Shown: positions 1 to 13,500 of the stretch, piece by piece | How positions within the stretch are numbered: position 1 is the first letter of the stretch | Layout of the letters: each line of letters opens with the position of its first letter | Assembly (NCBI GenBank): GCA_025504975.1 | Contig: JANUWI010000017.1 | Coordinates: 248,001-312,000, forward strand | From: Plenodomus lindquistii | Taxonomy: Eukaryota; Ascomycota; Dothideomycetes; Pleosporales; Leptosphaeriaceae | Direction of reading: 5' to 3' | DNA length: 64,000 bases | Made by a program: the position numbers and the translations under genes | The notes under the pieces: generated by a model | The model's database searches: none | The model's input: the letters and a program-made list of their open reading frames with translations, nothing else | Told to the model about the DNA's origin: nothing

Positions 1-186
1 TCTATTAAATAAATATTACATTTTATTTAATAGCCTATAGCATAAGCTACATGTTACTTATATCTAAAAACTATAAACTATACTAGTATAAAAGTATTAT
101 ATAGGTATAAAAGGTTTAGTAGAGTTTTAGTAAAGTATCTAAATTACCTATATATTTAATTTACCTACAGAGTGTATATACACTCT
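1..186 (+). repeat. 3' end of a G-family repeat inside gypsy E1
   Basis: The tract with repeated tagagttttag followed by a tatatttaatttac motif recurs at about 20,085-20,150 and, more diverged, at about 58,925-58,990, always in this orientation, so it looks like the 3' terminus of repeat family G. It ends against gypsy E1, whose copy in E2 is uninterrupted there, so it appears to be an insertion. An 18-bp perfect palindrome (agagtgtat/atacactct) covers 169-186 at the junction. The window start truncates the element, so its class and length are not seen. Confidence 0.45.
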
Positions 187-2329
187 ATAAAGAAATATAA
201 ATACTAGTACTATTTTTAATACTTTAGAAAAATATTGTTATAGACTTTATAATAGGTTTACTACTATTAAAAGATTTAGTTACTAGATTTACGTATAATA
301 TAATTATAGTTATACTTAATTAATTTATAAAAGTAGCTAAGTATATTTTATTAAGAAAAGATTTTATAGTAGTATAGCTAGCGTATATTTTTATTACTAG
401 AATTATTAAATATTATAGTATACTAAAGTTAATTATTAGTAATTAGAATAAGCTATTTATTTCAAACTTTTAGATATTACTTTTTACTACTGTTAGAATA
501 TAATAAAAACTATCTATAGCTTTTTATTTAGAAATAAATAGATAAATAAAGTAAATAAATTGTACTATAAAAGCCTACCTATAGATATATATTAATAAGT
601 AATAAAATAATTAGAGTTTACTATTATTTACAGCTTAGATAGTATATAATAATAAAGTTTTAAAGTTAATAGAATAGACTCTATATTTTACTAACTATAG
701 AAAATACCTAAACTTCTCTACTAGAACGTTACTTTATTAAAAGATAGAAGTAGCTATACTTATAGCTAAAAAACTAAAGAAAATTTATAAAAGATTAAAT
801 AAAGCTTTTCTAGATACTTAATATAGTAGTATTTTATATATTAATAAAAAAAATAGTACTTTAGCTAAAAAAAAAGAAATAAAGTCTAGTTTATTTTATA
901 AAAGACTATTATATAATCTAATCTAATTATAGATTAGACTATAAAAAAGTTAGACTATTTTTAATTAAAAATTAGAAAAAACTAGTTATATATATACTTA
1001 ACTTTCTACCTAATACTAAAGTATACTCTAGATTCTATTTAAAAATACTAGAACTAGCTAACTTTTTAACTCTATTATAGATAACCTTCTAGTATAAATA
1101 ATAGAAAAGAAATAAGTTTAAAATTTAAAAAATAATAATATATTAAAGAAAATAAAGTTATAAAAAATACCTAGTAAAATATTTAGAATATAATAATTCT
1201 AAAAATATATAGAAACTAGAAATAAACTTTATAAACTATTACTAGCTGCTAGTATAGTACTTCTAATAATAGAAAGATACTAGAAATCTAAAAAAAGCCT
1301 TTAAAAGTACTTTAAATTCTAGAAAATAGGCTAAACTCTAATATCTCTAACGTATTTTTAGATAGTAAAGCCCTAGTAGCTTTTTATTTATCTAAGTTTT
1401 ATATTTCTACTATAATTACCTTTTTTATATGATAATTAATTAAATTTATCTATATATTTAGCTAGCTTTAACGCGTTAATATAATATATAAATTCTTTAA
1501 TACTATATTCTACGCTTTTATTACAGCTTTCTATATAAAATATAACTTTTTAATTTAATTATAAAGTTTTAATTTATAATCTACTAATTTTTTAAATTCT
1601 AATTTTATTACTATTATATTATAGTGCTACCTATAGCGTAGATACTTACTATAATGTTCTAAATAAGTATAAACTTTATATATTTAGTTATACTTTAAAT
1701 AGGTTTTATACTTCTAAACTATAGCATTTTTAAAAAATTAAATAAAACTATAAAAATAATAATAATAGATAGTACTAGATACTTATAGTAGTTTATATAT
1801 AGTATAAATGCTATTCTAGAGATTATAAAGCTAACGTAGCGTTATATACTTAGTTTTAAAAATAAAACTAGTAAAAAAAAAATAGTATTATAAACTCTTA
1901 TTAGACCTCTTTAGAGTAGAACTAATTAGAAGAAGAATAGTATAAAAAACGCCTAATTTAGGCCTACTATAGATTACGTAATAACTAAGCGCTTAGTATA
2001 TAGTTATTTAGTAATTAGTTATTTAGTATTTAGCGTTTAGCTACTTACTACGTAAAGTTCTACTAAGTAGTGCTAAGTAGAAAACTTATAGTAAGTATAT
2101 AGAAATTCTAAAATACTTTTATAGTATATTATATTTAACTTATATAAATAAATAAGTAATATATTTAGTTATTTTAAATACTTTTATTACTTTTTTTAGA
2201 AGTGTATTTTTACTATTTTAGTAGTAAACTACCTCTATCTATATATAATGCCTATTTTTAAAAACTAACCTTTATATTTTTTTTAATACTAGCTACTTTA
2301 TATTATAGCTACTTAAAAAAATCCTTATA
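187..2329 (+). mobile_element. Ty3/gypsy family E, copy E1: integrase part and 3' LTR
   Basis: The interior aligns with 28,870-30,559 of copy E2 and, reverse-complemented, with 41,745-43,400 of copy E3. In E2 this stretch reads as a retroviral-type integrase core followed by the pol C-terminus; all stops met are TAA/TAG. A 3' LTR at 1,886-2,329 (444 bp) starts tattataa and ends atccttata, consistent with an original TG...CA. The 5' part is missing: a G-family sequence and the window edge replace it. The base after the LTR starts tatta, with no partner visible for a target-site duplication. Confidence 0.7.
1886..2329 (+). repeat. 3' LTR of gypsy copy E1
   Basis: Homologous to LTRs at 30,560-30,984 and, in reverse complement, 41,210-41,744 and 55,938-56,471. 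The boundaries are where the four copies stop matching. The middle is rich in short palindromic agctataat-type units in the longer copies, which accounts for the length differences (425-535 bp). Confidence 0.75.
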
Positions 2330-2334
2330 TATTA

Positions 2335-2750
2335 AAGCTAGATGTATTAATCTTTAGATTTAAAAAAACTAAGTCTATACTTTAAAAGCCTCTCTAGATA
2401 TTACTTTAAATAATAGTAGTATAATTAATAGTAATAAAGTATAGTAAAAATTTAATTTTAGTAATCTAGTTAATCTAGTTATATATTAGGTTTTTAGCTT
2501 AGTAGCTATATACTTTTTTTAATAGTATAAAATAACCTATATTAAATAGCTATAGAAAGTATTATAAATAATAAAGTATATAAAAAGTTATAATTCTATA
2601 TTTTTTATAGTACTAGTAGAATTTAATTAAGTTATAGTTTTTATAACTATTAACTATAAATAGATATACTATACTAATAGTATACTTTTTTGTATATTTA
2701 TTAAAGTTTTCTTACTAGTCTAGACTATATAAAAGTTTTTTATTTTAGTA
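2335..2750. other. Unassigned A+T-rich stretch
   Basis: Between gypsy E1 and the D1 repeat. I see RIP-style composition but no clear match to another part of the window and no readable domain. Confidence 0.5.
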
Positions 2751-3345
2751 GTATACTAAGTTTTACTATTTAGTTATAAACTAGGTTTAATTTTGTATAT
2801 ACTAAATAATTAAATTATCTAAGCTATATTATAGCTAGCTAGTTAACTTTTTATAGATGTAAAAGTAAAAAGTTTCTACTATCTAATATACTTAAAATTA
2901 CCTAATTAGGCCTAATATAGAGCTATTTATAATGTTTTAAAATTTTAATTCCAATAAAAAGGATTATAATTTAATAGATAGAATAATTATATATTTACTT
3001 TAGTTTCTATTTATTACTATTAACTAGTTTGTTACTAGTATTTTCTAGTATAATATTAGTATTATAATTTATAAAGGTAATTCTAGCATTTAGAATTTAA
3101 ATAAATTTAAAGGATTTAAAAATATTATTAATTCTATAGTAATTATCTATATAAATAAGAGCTTATCTCTATTTTAGATAGTTATTTAGAATATAAACAA
3201 TTATCTTTATATTATTATTTATCTTTATAAGCTACTATAATTATTATTACATTAATTACCTATTTAGAAGTAGTCTTTAGATTCTATTCCTATTTAAAAA
3301 GGAAGTTTTATATTTTATTATTATTTCTACTCAAACCTTTTTATA
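2751..3345 (+). repeat. D1: LTR-like repeat, about 595 bp
   Basis: Aligns along its whole length with 5,731-6,665 (D2, which carries a 335-bp insertion) and, as reverse complement and incompletely, with about 30,985-31,505 (D3). It is followed at once by ggttataaccctagtagc, which differs by about one transversion and RIP-type changes from the primer-binding site after the A and B LTRs. This suggests D1 is the 5' LTR of a third copia-like element. No target-site duplication was found, so the ends are approximate. Confidence 0.5.
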
Positions 3346-4468
3346 GGTTATAACCCTAGTAGCTTATTTTATATTAAAATTTTATTTACCTTAGTTAAAT
3401 AGTTTTTTCTAACTAGAATTTACTATAACTAAAGGATAAAAATCTATTTTACTAGATTTGTTTTAGAACTATATAGTTTACTATACTTTTGTATTTTTAG
3501 TAATTTATTACTAGAAATATTAAAAGATAACATTTTTAGTATTACTATTTATTATTTAATAGCTAAAACTAGAGTACGCTATAAAATAATAATTAGTTTA
3601 ATATAGTATTATCTAAAGCTTTAATTTATACTTAATTGTTACTTACTTTTTTTCTAGAAATAGATAGTATAATTTTATTTTATTATAGTATATTTAATAC
3701 ACCTAATATCTATTATTTATAGGGTTTTCTAGAAAAGAATTTTTATAGAGTAGCTACCTTTTTATTTTAGAAGTATAAAAAGTATATTTATTAATAGATT
3801 TAAAGTGTTTTTTAGACTATGTTATTATAATAAAATATAATATTTACATTCTATTTTTAATATCTAATTCTTTATTATCTATAGTAATATAGGCTAAAGT
3901 TACTTTAAAAGTCATAAAAATTAATATAATAATAGAAATATAAATAAAATAATAGTATAACTTATAGATAAAATTAGAAGAATAAATGAATATAGTAAAA
4001 AAATAGCTATAATCTATATATTACTCCTTTTAGTAGTAATACTAGTAGAAAAAAACAGAATAGTTATAATTATTAAAGTAATAATAATATATCTAATTAA
4101 AATGTAAAAATAACTATATAAATAAGTAAAAACTAAGATTTTTAAAATAAAAATACTAGTAATTAAGACAGTTATTTATATAATTAATATAATAAAAAAC
4201 AAAATTCAATAATATATATTTTAAAAAATCACTAAATCGTATTAAAAATAAAAATAAAAAAAAAATAAAAGAAAAAATCTTTTAGTAACTAATACTAGTT
4301 ATAATACTAATAGTACTATAGAGTTTTTCTAGATTCTAGTACTACTTTTTATAGTTATTATATTAAGAAACTATTTGTTAATAATACTCTACATAATAGT
4401 AATATAACTATTAGATTAAGTAATAGTAATAATAATATTAAAGTAAATAGAATAAAAAATATAGAATT
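3346..4468 (+). pseudogene. Probable internal start of D-type element (gag region?)
   Basis: This stretch follows the D1 LTR-like repeat and its putative primer-binding site. Plus-strand frames can be read for long runs with mainly TAA/TAG stops, but I could not match them securely to a domain. By position it would be the gag part of a copia-like element cut off by gypsy C at 4,469. This is inference from position only. Confidence 0.3.
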
Positions 4469-4884
4469 TATAATAAAGCTATACTCTATTATAATAATAA
4501 CTACTAGCTATAGAAGCTCTTTTATAAACTACCTCTATTTTTCTTTATATAAGCTTATTAATAATAGAAAACTATACTAACTTTTACCTAAACCCTCTCT
4601 ATACTATACTAGGTTTAGATTTTATAGAAACCTTTACTTTTTTATAACCTACGTGCTAATATAGTAGAGGAAAAAAGAAAACTCTATAAAAGCGTAGAAC
4701 TACTACTAAATTCTATTTTATATAGCTTCCTTTTTTATAGAACTATAAAAGTATAATATTAATATTATTCTATATAAAGCCTATAGAAATATAAATTATT
4801 TAGCTTTTTAATTTACACGTATATCTATATACTTTTAAACTAATTTAAACGCCTTTTAGTACTTTATATTTTTAAATTATTATA
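4469..4884 (+). repeat. 5' LTR of gypsy C
   Basis: 416 bp, a direct repeat of 19,102-19,518. Start and end were set where the two copies diverge from each other on both sides. Confidence 0.7.
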
Positions 4885-5730
4885 TTATAGAAAAATTATT
4901 TTTTTACTAGTAATAGTCTATATAATATTACTAATTTATTTAGATAAATTATTTAGATTTTTTAGTTAACTAGCCTCTAAAACTTCTAACGTTCTAGCTC
5001 TAATTAATAATAATAAATCTATTAATAATTCTAAAACTAAACTCAAGAGATTTTTAGTTAATTAAAGTTTATAGATTTAGACTTTTATAGCACTACTAGT
5101 TTAGATTACTTTTAAAAAAGTTATATTAGATAGCGCTAAAATAGAGATCTAAAAACTACTAATAATCTAATAGAATTAGAAGTAAAGCTAATACCTATCT
5201 TTTTTAATAAATAATAAATTCTATTTTTTAAAAGATAAAAAGAAATAACTAGTATTTATAAAAGGCCTATAAACTTATTAAATATCTAGAATATAGAAAA
5301 TAACTAATACTAGCTAATTAAAAAATAACTAGAGTTAGATAAAAGCTAGACCTATTTTAATAAAACTAAAAGATCTACTAACTATAAGTTTTAATAATAC
5401 TATAAAAATAATAGCCTAGCTACGCGCTAAATTAGTAGCTCTATAGACTAAAATAAAACTAGTTAAAAAAAAATTTTATTTAATACTACTTCTAGACTTA
5501 CTTTTATTCTCTACTAAAAACTTCTAAACTTATTAATATTAAAGGTTAACTAGATTACTTTCTAAAGCTTTTTTTTATATTTTTAAAAAGCTACATTTAT
5601 TAGAGCGTATCTTTTCTATCTTAAAACTTTCTAATAATAAAAACTCTACCTATAGATAATAGAAAGCTTTAATACTAGACTATTTTAAAATTAATACTTA
5701 TTATTACTGTAAAATTATATTATTTATATA
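4885..5730 (+). pseudogene. Gypsy C gag region (by position)
   Basis: Lies between the 5' LTR and the D2 repeat. Plus-strand frames are interrupted mainly by TAA/TAG. No zinc knuckle or other motif is recognisable after mutation, so the gag assignment rests on position in the element. Confidence 0.35.
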
Positions 5731-6665
5731 GTATACTAAATTTTACTAGTTAGTTTAAAACTAGGTTTAACTTTATATACATAAAATAATTTAATTACAT
5801 AAGCTATAGTATAGCTAGCTAGTTAATATTTAGAAGATTTAAAAGTAGAAAGTTTCTGCTCTCTAATATACTAAATATTACCTAATTAGGCCTAGTATAT
5901 AACTCGCTAGAATTTTCTAAGATTTCTATCTAGATAGATAGAAGTATAATTAGCTAGATGGAATTATTACGTATTTACTTTAGTTTCTATTTTTTACTAT
6001 TAACTAGTTTTTTACTAGTATTTTTTAGTATAATATTAGTATTATAAATTACAGAGGTAATTCTAGAATTTAGAATTTAAAAGGAATTAAAGGATTTAAA
6101 AATATTATTAATTCTATAGTAACTATCTATATATTATAAAATGTAACGCTATAGAATTATAGCGTAACTATAGCTTTATTATTATATACCTTCTATTTTT
6201 TAATAATGCTTTATTAGCAGGAAATACCTATACTATATAAAATTTAAACTTATAGCCTTATATAATATTATAACGCAAAGGCCTCTATAGTAAAAGAAGC
6301 TTAAATATACATTATAAAATTTAAACTTACGTAATTACTATATTTTTAGTAAAGTAAAATTCTATAGTTATAACTTATACTATGTAGCTAGGTAGAAAAA
6401 AAGCTTATAACTATTATAAAATATAACGCTATAGAATTGTAGTATAACTACAGCTTTTTTATTATACTATATAAATAAAAGCTTATCTCTATATTATAAA
6501 GTTATTTTAAATTTTAATAATTATTTTTATATTATTATTTATTTTTATAAGCTACTATAATTATTATTATTTTAATTACCTATTTAGAATTAGTTTCTAG
6601 ATTCTATTTCTATTTAGAAAGAAAGTTTTATATTTTATTATTATCTCTACTAAAACTTTCTTATA
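5731..6665 (+). repeat. D2: LTR-like repeat with a TRIM-like insertion
   Basis: A second copy of the D repeat, inside gypsy C. Without the 335-bp insert at 6,132-6,466 it is about 600 bp, as D1 is. It has no D-type internal sequence after it, so it may be a solo LTR, but the flanks (tatag and attac) give no duplication. Confidence 0.5.
6132..6466. mobile_element. TRIM-like mini-retroelement, 335 bp
   Basis: Absent from the otherwise colinear D1 copy. It is bounded by 55-bp terminal direct repeats (6,132-6,186 and 6,412-6,466) starting tattataaaat and ending ttattata, as expected of RIP-altered TG...CA LTRs. A perfect 5-bp duplication, ctata, sits on both sides (6,127-6,131 and 6,467-6,471). 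The 5' terminal repeat contains an 8-bp hairpin (acgctata/tatagcgt, 4-nt loop). The 225-bp interior has no coding potential, and a purine tract (gtagaaaaaaag) lies just before the right repeat. Such an element would need proteins from another retrotransposon to move. Confidence 0.7.
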
Positions 6666-8559
6666 ATTACTATTCTAAGCGCGCTTATATAGAATTTATC
6701 TAGAGTAGTACTTCTAGCCTAGCTAGATAGTATTTCTAACTTTAATACCTATTCAATAATAAAGCTAACTACTTTTTTTTATAGAATTAATAATAGCTAT
6801 GTTTAATATATACTTTATTATAAATAGTAAATAGGCTATAGTATATAATACCTTTAACTAGCTATATATAAATAAAAATAAAACTTTTATTACTTCTAAA
6901 ATATATTTTTTAAGCTATACTATAAAAAAACGTATACTATATTTAGAATAGATCTACTATATATAGATAAAAATAACTCTTTATCTATATATATTTAGTT
7001 AAAGTTTAAAATATACCTATAATAACTTTTTTTTAGATATAATAAAGTAGTTTATAGCCTTTAATCTAGAAAGAAAAACCTATCTAACAAAAAACTATTA
7101 CAAAAACCTTTTTTAATAGTACTTTAAAGTTCTAAGCTAGAACTATAATATAATTTAATTTAGATACTTTTTAAAAAAATATACTAGAAAACACTATACT
7201 TTATTTAGCTTTCTAAACCTTTCTATAATCTATAATAGTACTTTTATAGTAAATATTAGCTCTTTTAGCTTCTAAAAAGACACTAGATAACTAGTATAAT
7301 TATAGTTTACTAGAGCACTACGCTAATAAATATGTATTACTAGAGATAAAAAATATTATAACTAAAGAATACTCTAAATAATATTATTACGCTACTAAAA
7401 TACTAGACCTAGAAAATAATTAGATAGAAAATAAATAGTTCTAAAAGTATTACGCTATTTAGATTTAAATTAAAAATATAACTTATTAAATTTTAATCTT
7501 TTAAAAGTTTTCTAAAGTTTCTATTTTTTTTATTTCTACTATAGTATATAATCTAGGAGTAGGTATAAAACTACTATTCTTAATAGATATAAGCGCCTAA
7601 AAATAGCTTTTTTTAAATTTTAATATTATTTTTTCTTATTTTTTCTATTTTATACTAAAGTCTAAAAACTACTCTACCTAGTAATAGGTAGAGGATTTAA
7701 AAACTAAATCTTTTTTCTAGTTATAGAATATATCTAGCTTTATATAATTATAAATAGATATAAAATTCTAAACTATCTATTTATTATATTAGATTTAGAA
7801 ACCTAGCATATAATTATTAGAATATAATAGTTAAAAAGGTTTAAAATTCTACTAGATATAGATAATTTGTAGTTATAGTAGCATACTACTTACTCTAAAA
7901 TCTATATCTTTACTTTTTGAATTTCTATATAAATTTATTAAAAATTACTAAAAAGGCACGTTACTTTTAATATTAGAATATAACACACTTTATAGAAAAA
8001 AAGGTTATATTAAAAAACTAGTAGTTTATATTATTTAATTAATTATATTTATAGAGTTTTTAAAGTAATATAATATTAGAATATCTCTCTAAAGATATAA
8101 AAACTAGACCTATTCTAAAAGTTTTCTAAAACTCTTTTTAGTTTTTAAATTGCTATTATTTCTGCTAATACCTTTTATTTTAATATAAGAAAAGTAAGCT
8201 TTTTACTACTAGTCTATATAAAATTAACTAGATTTTTAAAAATTATAATAGAGAGAATGTTTAAAAAAAATAACTATTTAGTTTACTAGCTTTAAAGAAA
8301 CTACTAAAGCACAAACTATATAACTATAAAATTATTTTAAATAATCTTTTATCTAATAATTTTAGGCCTCTATATAAGTAAAATATTAAGAATTTAAAAG
8401 CTATTAAAAAATATATCTAGAAGAACTTATAGAAAAAATTTATAGAGACTAGTTATAGCTTTTAACCTTTTTTATTCTCTATATCTATAAGTTTAATAAG
8501 TTACTCTATATTTATATTAACTACTATAAGTTTAAATAGCTTACCTAAAAAATACTTAC

Positions 8560-9114
8560 TTAATTTTAAAAATAAATAACTTACTAATCTATCTAAATAA
8601 AACTAAAATTTTTACTAGATTTAATATTTAAGTAGCTTTTAATAAAATTAATATACATCTAGAGTCTAAAGGATATACTACTTTCTATATCTACTATAGA
8701 TTATATAAATATAAAGTACTTTTTTTTTAGTTTTTATAATAGGCTCTCTATTTATTAAAGATATATAAATTATATATATATAGATTATTTAGATAATTTC
8801 TATATTACCTACCTAAATAATATCTTTAATTACTCTAAAAATATTAAAAGCTACTAATTGTATATTAAGCTTATACTAGAAAAACTATAAAAAGTAGAAC
8901 TATAACTAGTAATTAAAAGAAGTAAATTCTATATTACTTAGACTAAATACTTAGAATATATTCTAACTAATAAAAAAATTGAGGTAAATTTAGAAAAGGT
9001 AAAAATACTCTATAACTAGATCTAATTTACTACTATAATAGATATTAAATCTTTTCTAGAGTTTATAGAATTTTATAGATAATTTATTTCTAAATTCTTT
9101 TAAGTAGCTAAGCC
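8560..9114 (+). pseudogene. Gypsy C reverse transcriptase remnant
   Basis: The plus strand reads as the palm of a gypsy reverse transcriptase and ends with a clear F-L-E-F-x-E-F-Y-R-x-F-I-S-K-F motif at about 9,048-9,100, with stops in place of Gln. Copia B1 splits the frame just after the V-A-K-P residues; the reading continues at 15,764 with RNase H. Heavily RIP-mutated and not functional. Confidence 0.75.
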
Positions 9115-9296
9115 TGTTGTAGAAATAGGTGCTTAGAAATAATTAGAAAATAGATTATTATATTACTAGCTAGAAAGAGATTGTACTATATATACCCTTG
9201 CTATATAGAATAATATAGGTAAAAGTAGAAAAGCTTTATAGAAAATTTTAAAATTAGGTAGATATAGTGTTAACTAAGTACTATATACGTATAATA
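9115..9296 (-). repeat. 3' LTR of copia B1
   Basis: 182 bp. Matches the LTRs of B1 (right), B2 and the solo LTR at 26,583. The outer end reads tgttgtag; the inner end is ...cgtataata. Confidence 0.9.
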
Positions 9297-9885
9297 TATT
9301 TTCTAGTTATAGTAGATTGAACTATTTAATATTAGTAGTATTAAACTTTATAGAGTATTAAAGCGTTTATATTATAAAATCTAGTATATTTAAAAATTTA
9401 GTTTATATTACTTAGCGCATATTAGAGATAGTTAATTTAAAACTAAACCTAGTAAAATTAATTATTAGCTAAATTTTTATTTTAATTAGTATTTATTAAT
9501 ACTATAGCCTTTATTAGTATTTATATCTCTATTTTTCTTTATATAAAGCTTTTTTATACTTATAGATTTTTTACTAATACTGTTTTAATATAGTTTAAAG
9601 TTTAAAAAGCTATTTATATTTATATTACTATAGCGCGTGTTTAGCGCGCTATACTTTTACTTTTATTTTTATTTATATTTATACCTGCTCTATATTTACG
9701 TAGTTACCTATATAAAAAACGCACTTTTTTATTTTTTTTATCTAAATTTTTAGGTAGAAAGACCTCTAAAACTTTTTTCTTTTTTAAAAAATTTTATATT
9801 TTTTTTAACCTCTCTACTCTCCCTACTCTGCGCTGCCCTCCTCCCCTCTATACCTTTAAAAAAAAAAGGAGAAAAAAGTAAAATA

Positions 9886-9912
9886 TACTACTACTACTAC
9901 TACTACTATACT
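9886..9912. repeat. (CTA)n microsatellite in copia B1
   Basis: About eight CTA units next to a pyrimidine-rich run (9,810-9,850) that still has CCC and GCGC. B2 carries the same feature in reverse complement at about 37,685-37,765, so it belongs to the element's 3' region and is not a chance repeat. Confidence 0.75.
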
Positions 9913-10507
9913 AGCTAGTTTATAGTTCTATTATAATAATTCTATAAAAAAGTATACTATTTTCTATTTAGACTATATATATAGCGTTTTTATATAAAGT
10001 AAAAAACACTACTAAAACTATAATAAAATTTATAGTAAAAGCTACTAGCTTTATATCTCTAGGTATTTATACTAATTTATATAACTAGATAATTTTATTA
10101 GTTAAATAAATTTTACTAATTCTAGTATAGCTCTACTTTTACTTTTTACTACTTTAAAGTATTTATTACTTTTAAGGCTATAAAAGTAAGTAAAAATAAA
10201 TTTAAATGTTTACGCTATAAACTCTATCTACTTTTAAAAGTACTAAAAAAAAAAAAAAAATTTTTATTTTTAGCGCAGCCTTTACTACTAGTAAACACGC
10301 TAGTTTTCTTTTATAATATAAAAATATTAAAAGCTTAATTAGTAAGTTTATTAATAAAGTAGTAAAGTAGATCTAGCTTTTTTCTAGGCGCTTCTACTAG
10401 GCGTAGCCTATAAATTTTTTAAAAATAGGCTTTAACTTATATATTATATTATATAAATATAAATAAAAATTATTAAATAATTATTTATTTTACTCTAGTA
10501 ATATTAT

Positions 10508-13500
10508 AATTTTAGCTATTATATTTTATAGCTTTAAATAATTTTTAAAAGTATTAAAAAATTATTTAGAGAGATTTTTAGTAAATCTATCTGCTAGCAT
10601 TTTATTTATAAAAAGGTAGCTAATTATAAAAAATTCTTTTTTATATTTTTATTTAAGCTATATATTCTATATATTAACGTGTTATAGCTTTATAGTAATA
10701 TATTCTTTTTTATCTATAATATACTAGATTATCTATTAATTATTATAAAAGATTTTATATAGCTTAGGTATAGGTACGTAGAGCTTCTAGAGGAATTTTT
10801 AAAGCTCTATTAATTTTTTAGTAACGTGCTTAAAAAATAGTAGCTTAGCTTTAATTATTAATATTATAATAATTATCTAATAAGCTACTTTCTATATAAT
10901 TACTTTTTTATAAAGTATAATAATATAGCTCTAGAATAAACGTTATATTTTAATATTATCTATAAAAAAAGTATTACTATATATTATAAACTTTAAATTA
11001 CTCTAGCTATACTATATTATATAATAGTTTATATAATAAAAATATAAAATTATCTAGTAAATAGCTTTAAAGTGCTATAAAGTAGAGTTAGTAAAATATT
11101 ATAAAAGTTTTAAAGTAGTAAATATAACGTCTAGGCGCACTATTATAGTAGTATATAGAATAGATCTAACTATTTTCTAATACTTTTTAATTTACTATTT
11201 AGCAGCTTTTTTAGTGCTTTTTTCTAGCTTAAAGTTTAAAAGCAGCGTGTTAAAGAAATAGCTAGAGTGTACTATACTAAACCTTTTTAAAATTTTATTA
11301 ATATACTTATTATAGATAAGTAAAATTTTTTTTTATTTAATTTTTAATTATTTATATCTCTAGAAACTATTTAATTAATTTTTTATCCTTTATTTAATTT
11401 TTATTTTTAAAAGTTATTACTATATAATAAGTTTATATAACATTACTTTAGTAATATATAATTAGAATATTATTAATACAAAAAAGTAAGTAGATTTTTT
11501 AATTAGGCGTGTAGAAAAAATATAGTTTTTTTTTAAAATAATTAAACTAAACTATTTAAAAGTTATAGAAAGCTTCTAGTACTATAAAAGTAGTAAATTA
11601 TAAAAGCTATATAAAGTTTAGAGTAGTAGTATATACTTACCTATAAGTTTATAGCTATCTAGTAGCTTATAAATAATATTATTTTAGTAATCTATAAAAG
11701 TATTTAGAAATACTTTTATAATATTATACTAGTTTATTTTAAAGTTTTAGTAAGCTATAATAGCTATAGCTAGCTAGAAAGTATAAAATATAAATATTAT
11801 AGCGTATATTAAATAGAGTATATTAATAAACTAGAGATTACTTTATACTACTATTTAGACTTTATATATTAAAAAATATTTATTTTTATTAAATTTATAA
11901 ATAAATACCTATTTAAAAAAAAGCAGCTGCTTTTAAACTATAAAGCGCTTTATAATTTTTTAGGTACCTTTAGAATAGAGCGTGTTAATTTTTTAGTTAT
12001 AAGCTTAGTAAAATAATAGTCTAAAAAAGTATATATAGAGATTTTTCTATTTAGTAGAAAGCTTTAAAAGCTTATTTTAGTAAATCTATTAATATTTAAA
12101 ATTTTAAAATTTAGTAGTTCTATAAATAGCTGCTCTAATTACTATATAAATAGTAGCGTGTTTTTAGTAAATATAAATAAAAGCTTAGTTTAAAAAGTTT
12201 TAGAGAAAATTCTTTATATTAATCCCTTTTAAAAGATTATATATAAAGTATACTCTAGAAATAGTATTACTTTCTAATATTAAAGTATTAGAATTCTCTT
12301 TATAGACTTTTTTACTTCTATAAATAGGTAATCTATTTCTAGTTATTATAAAGTATAGAGAAAGTAAATGTACTTATTATATAGCTATAAATACTACTTT
12401 AAATAGTGCTATAAAAGTAGTAGTTATTTAAAAAGTAGCTAGTTAATAAAATTTAGGCGTTTTATAAAGTGCTTTATTAATTTTATAATAAAAAATTTTT
12501 AAAATTTTATTAATATTAGGTAGCAGGCCTATTTTTATAGAATAAAGTTTATTTTATAGGCTGCTACTATAATAGCTAGGCCTAATAGAGTTAGATATAA
12601 ACTTTAGAGTATATAAACTAGAAAAGCTATTTAAATTTATATTAATTTTTTATAACGCGCTAGCTAAGCGTGCTACTAATAGTAAAAAAGGCTTCTATAG
12701 TACTTAATAATTAGATTAGCTATCTAGATTATTAGCTACTACTATATTCTCTCTACTCTCTAGCTAATAAACTAGGTTTAACTTACGTAGTACTATTTCT
12801 ATATTATTAGATTTATTTATAGCTTTAAAAAGTTAATTAAACTAATTAAAATTTTAAAATTTATTTTTTTCTATTTTTAGTACTACTACTATTTATTATA
12901 GCTTTTCTATTACCTAAAAAGCTAGCTTTTTAGAGTTATAGAAAAAATCTTTATTAAAAGTAATATTATATATAGTAATAATAAAATTAAGCTTAGAAAT
13001 TTATATTTTATATATATTAGATAATCTATATTCTACTAGATATCTAATATAGCTCTATAAAGTTACTTTATAACTCTATTTATAACGCCTAGCTACTCTA
13101 TCTCTATTAAAAAAATAGGCTCTATAGCTATAGGCGTAAATACTACTCTAATTTAGCTATAAATTAGCTATTTAAAGTTTAACCTACGCTAGTTAATACT
13201 ATTTAAACTACTTTTAAAACTATTAAAAGAGCGTTTTATTTAGAGACTATATATTCTAAGTTTAGAATAGATTTATATTATATAGCTATATTACTATTTT
13301 AATAATATAAAGCTATAACTTTTTAGGTAAGTTAGTAGTAATTTTTATTCTAATTTACTTTATAATAATTTTTTTACTTATTTTTTCTAGCCTACTATTT
13401 AGTTTATAGGTATAAAAAAGTAAGTTTTTACTTTTAATACCTATATTTTTTATTTATATTTCAAAATCTAATAATTTATGCTAGAGGAGCGTTACTGCGT

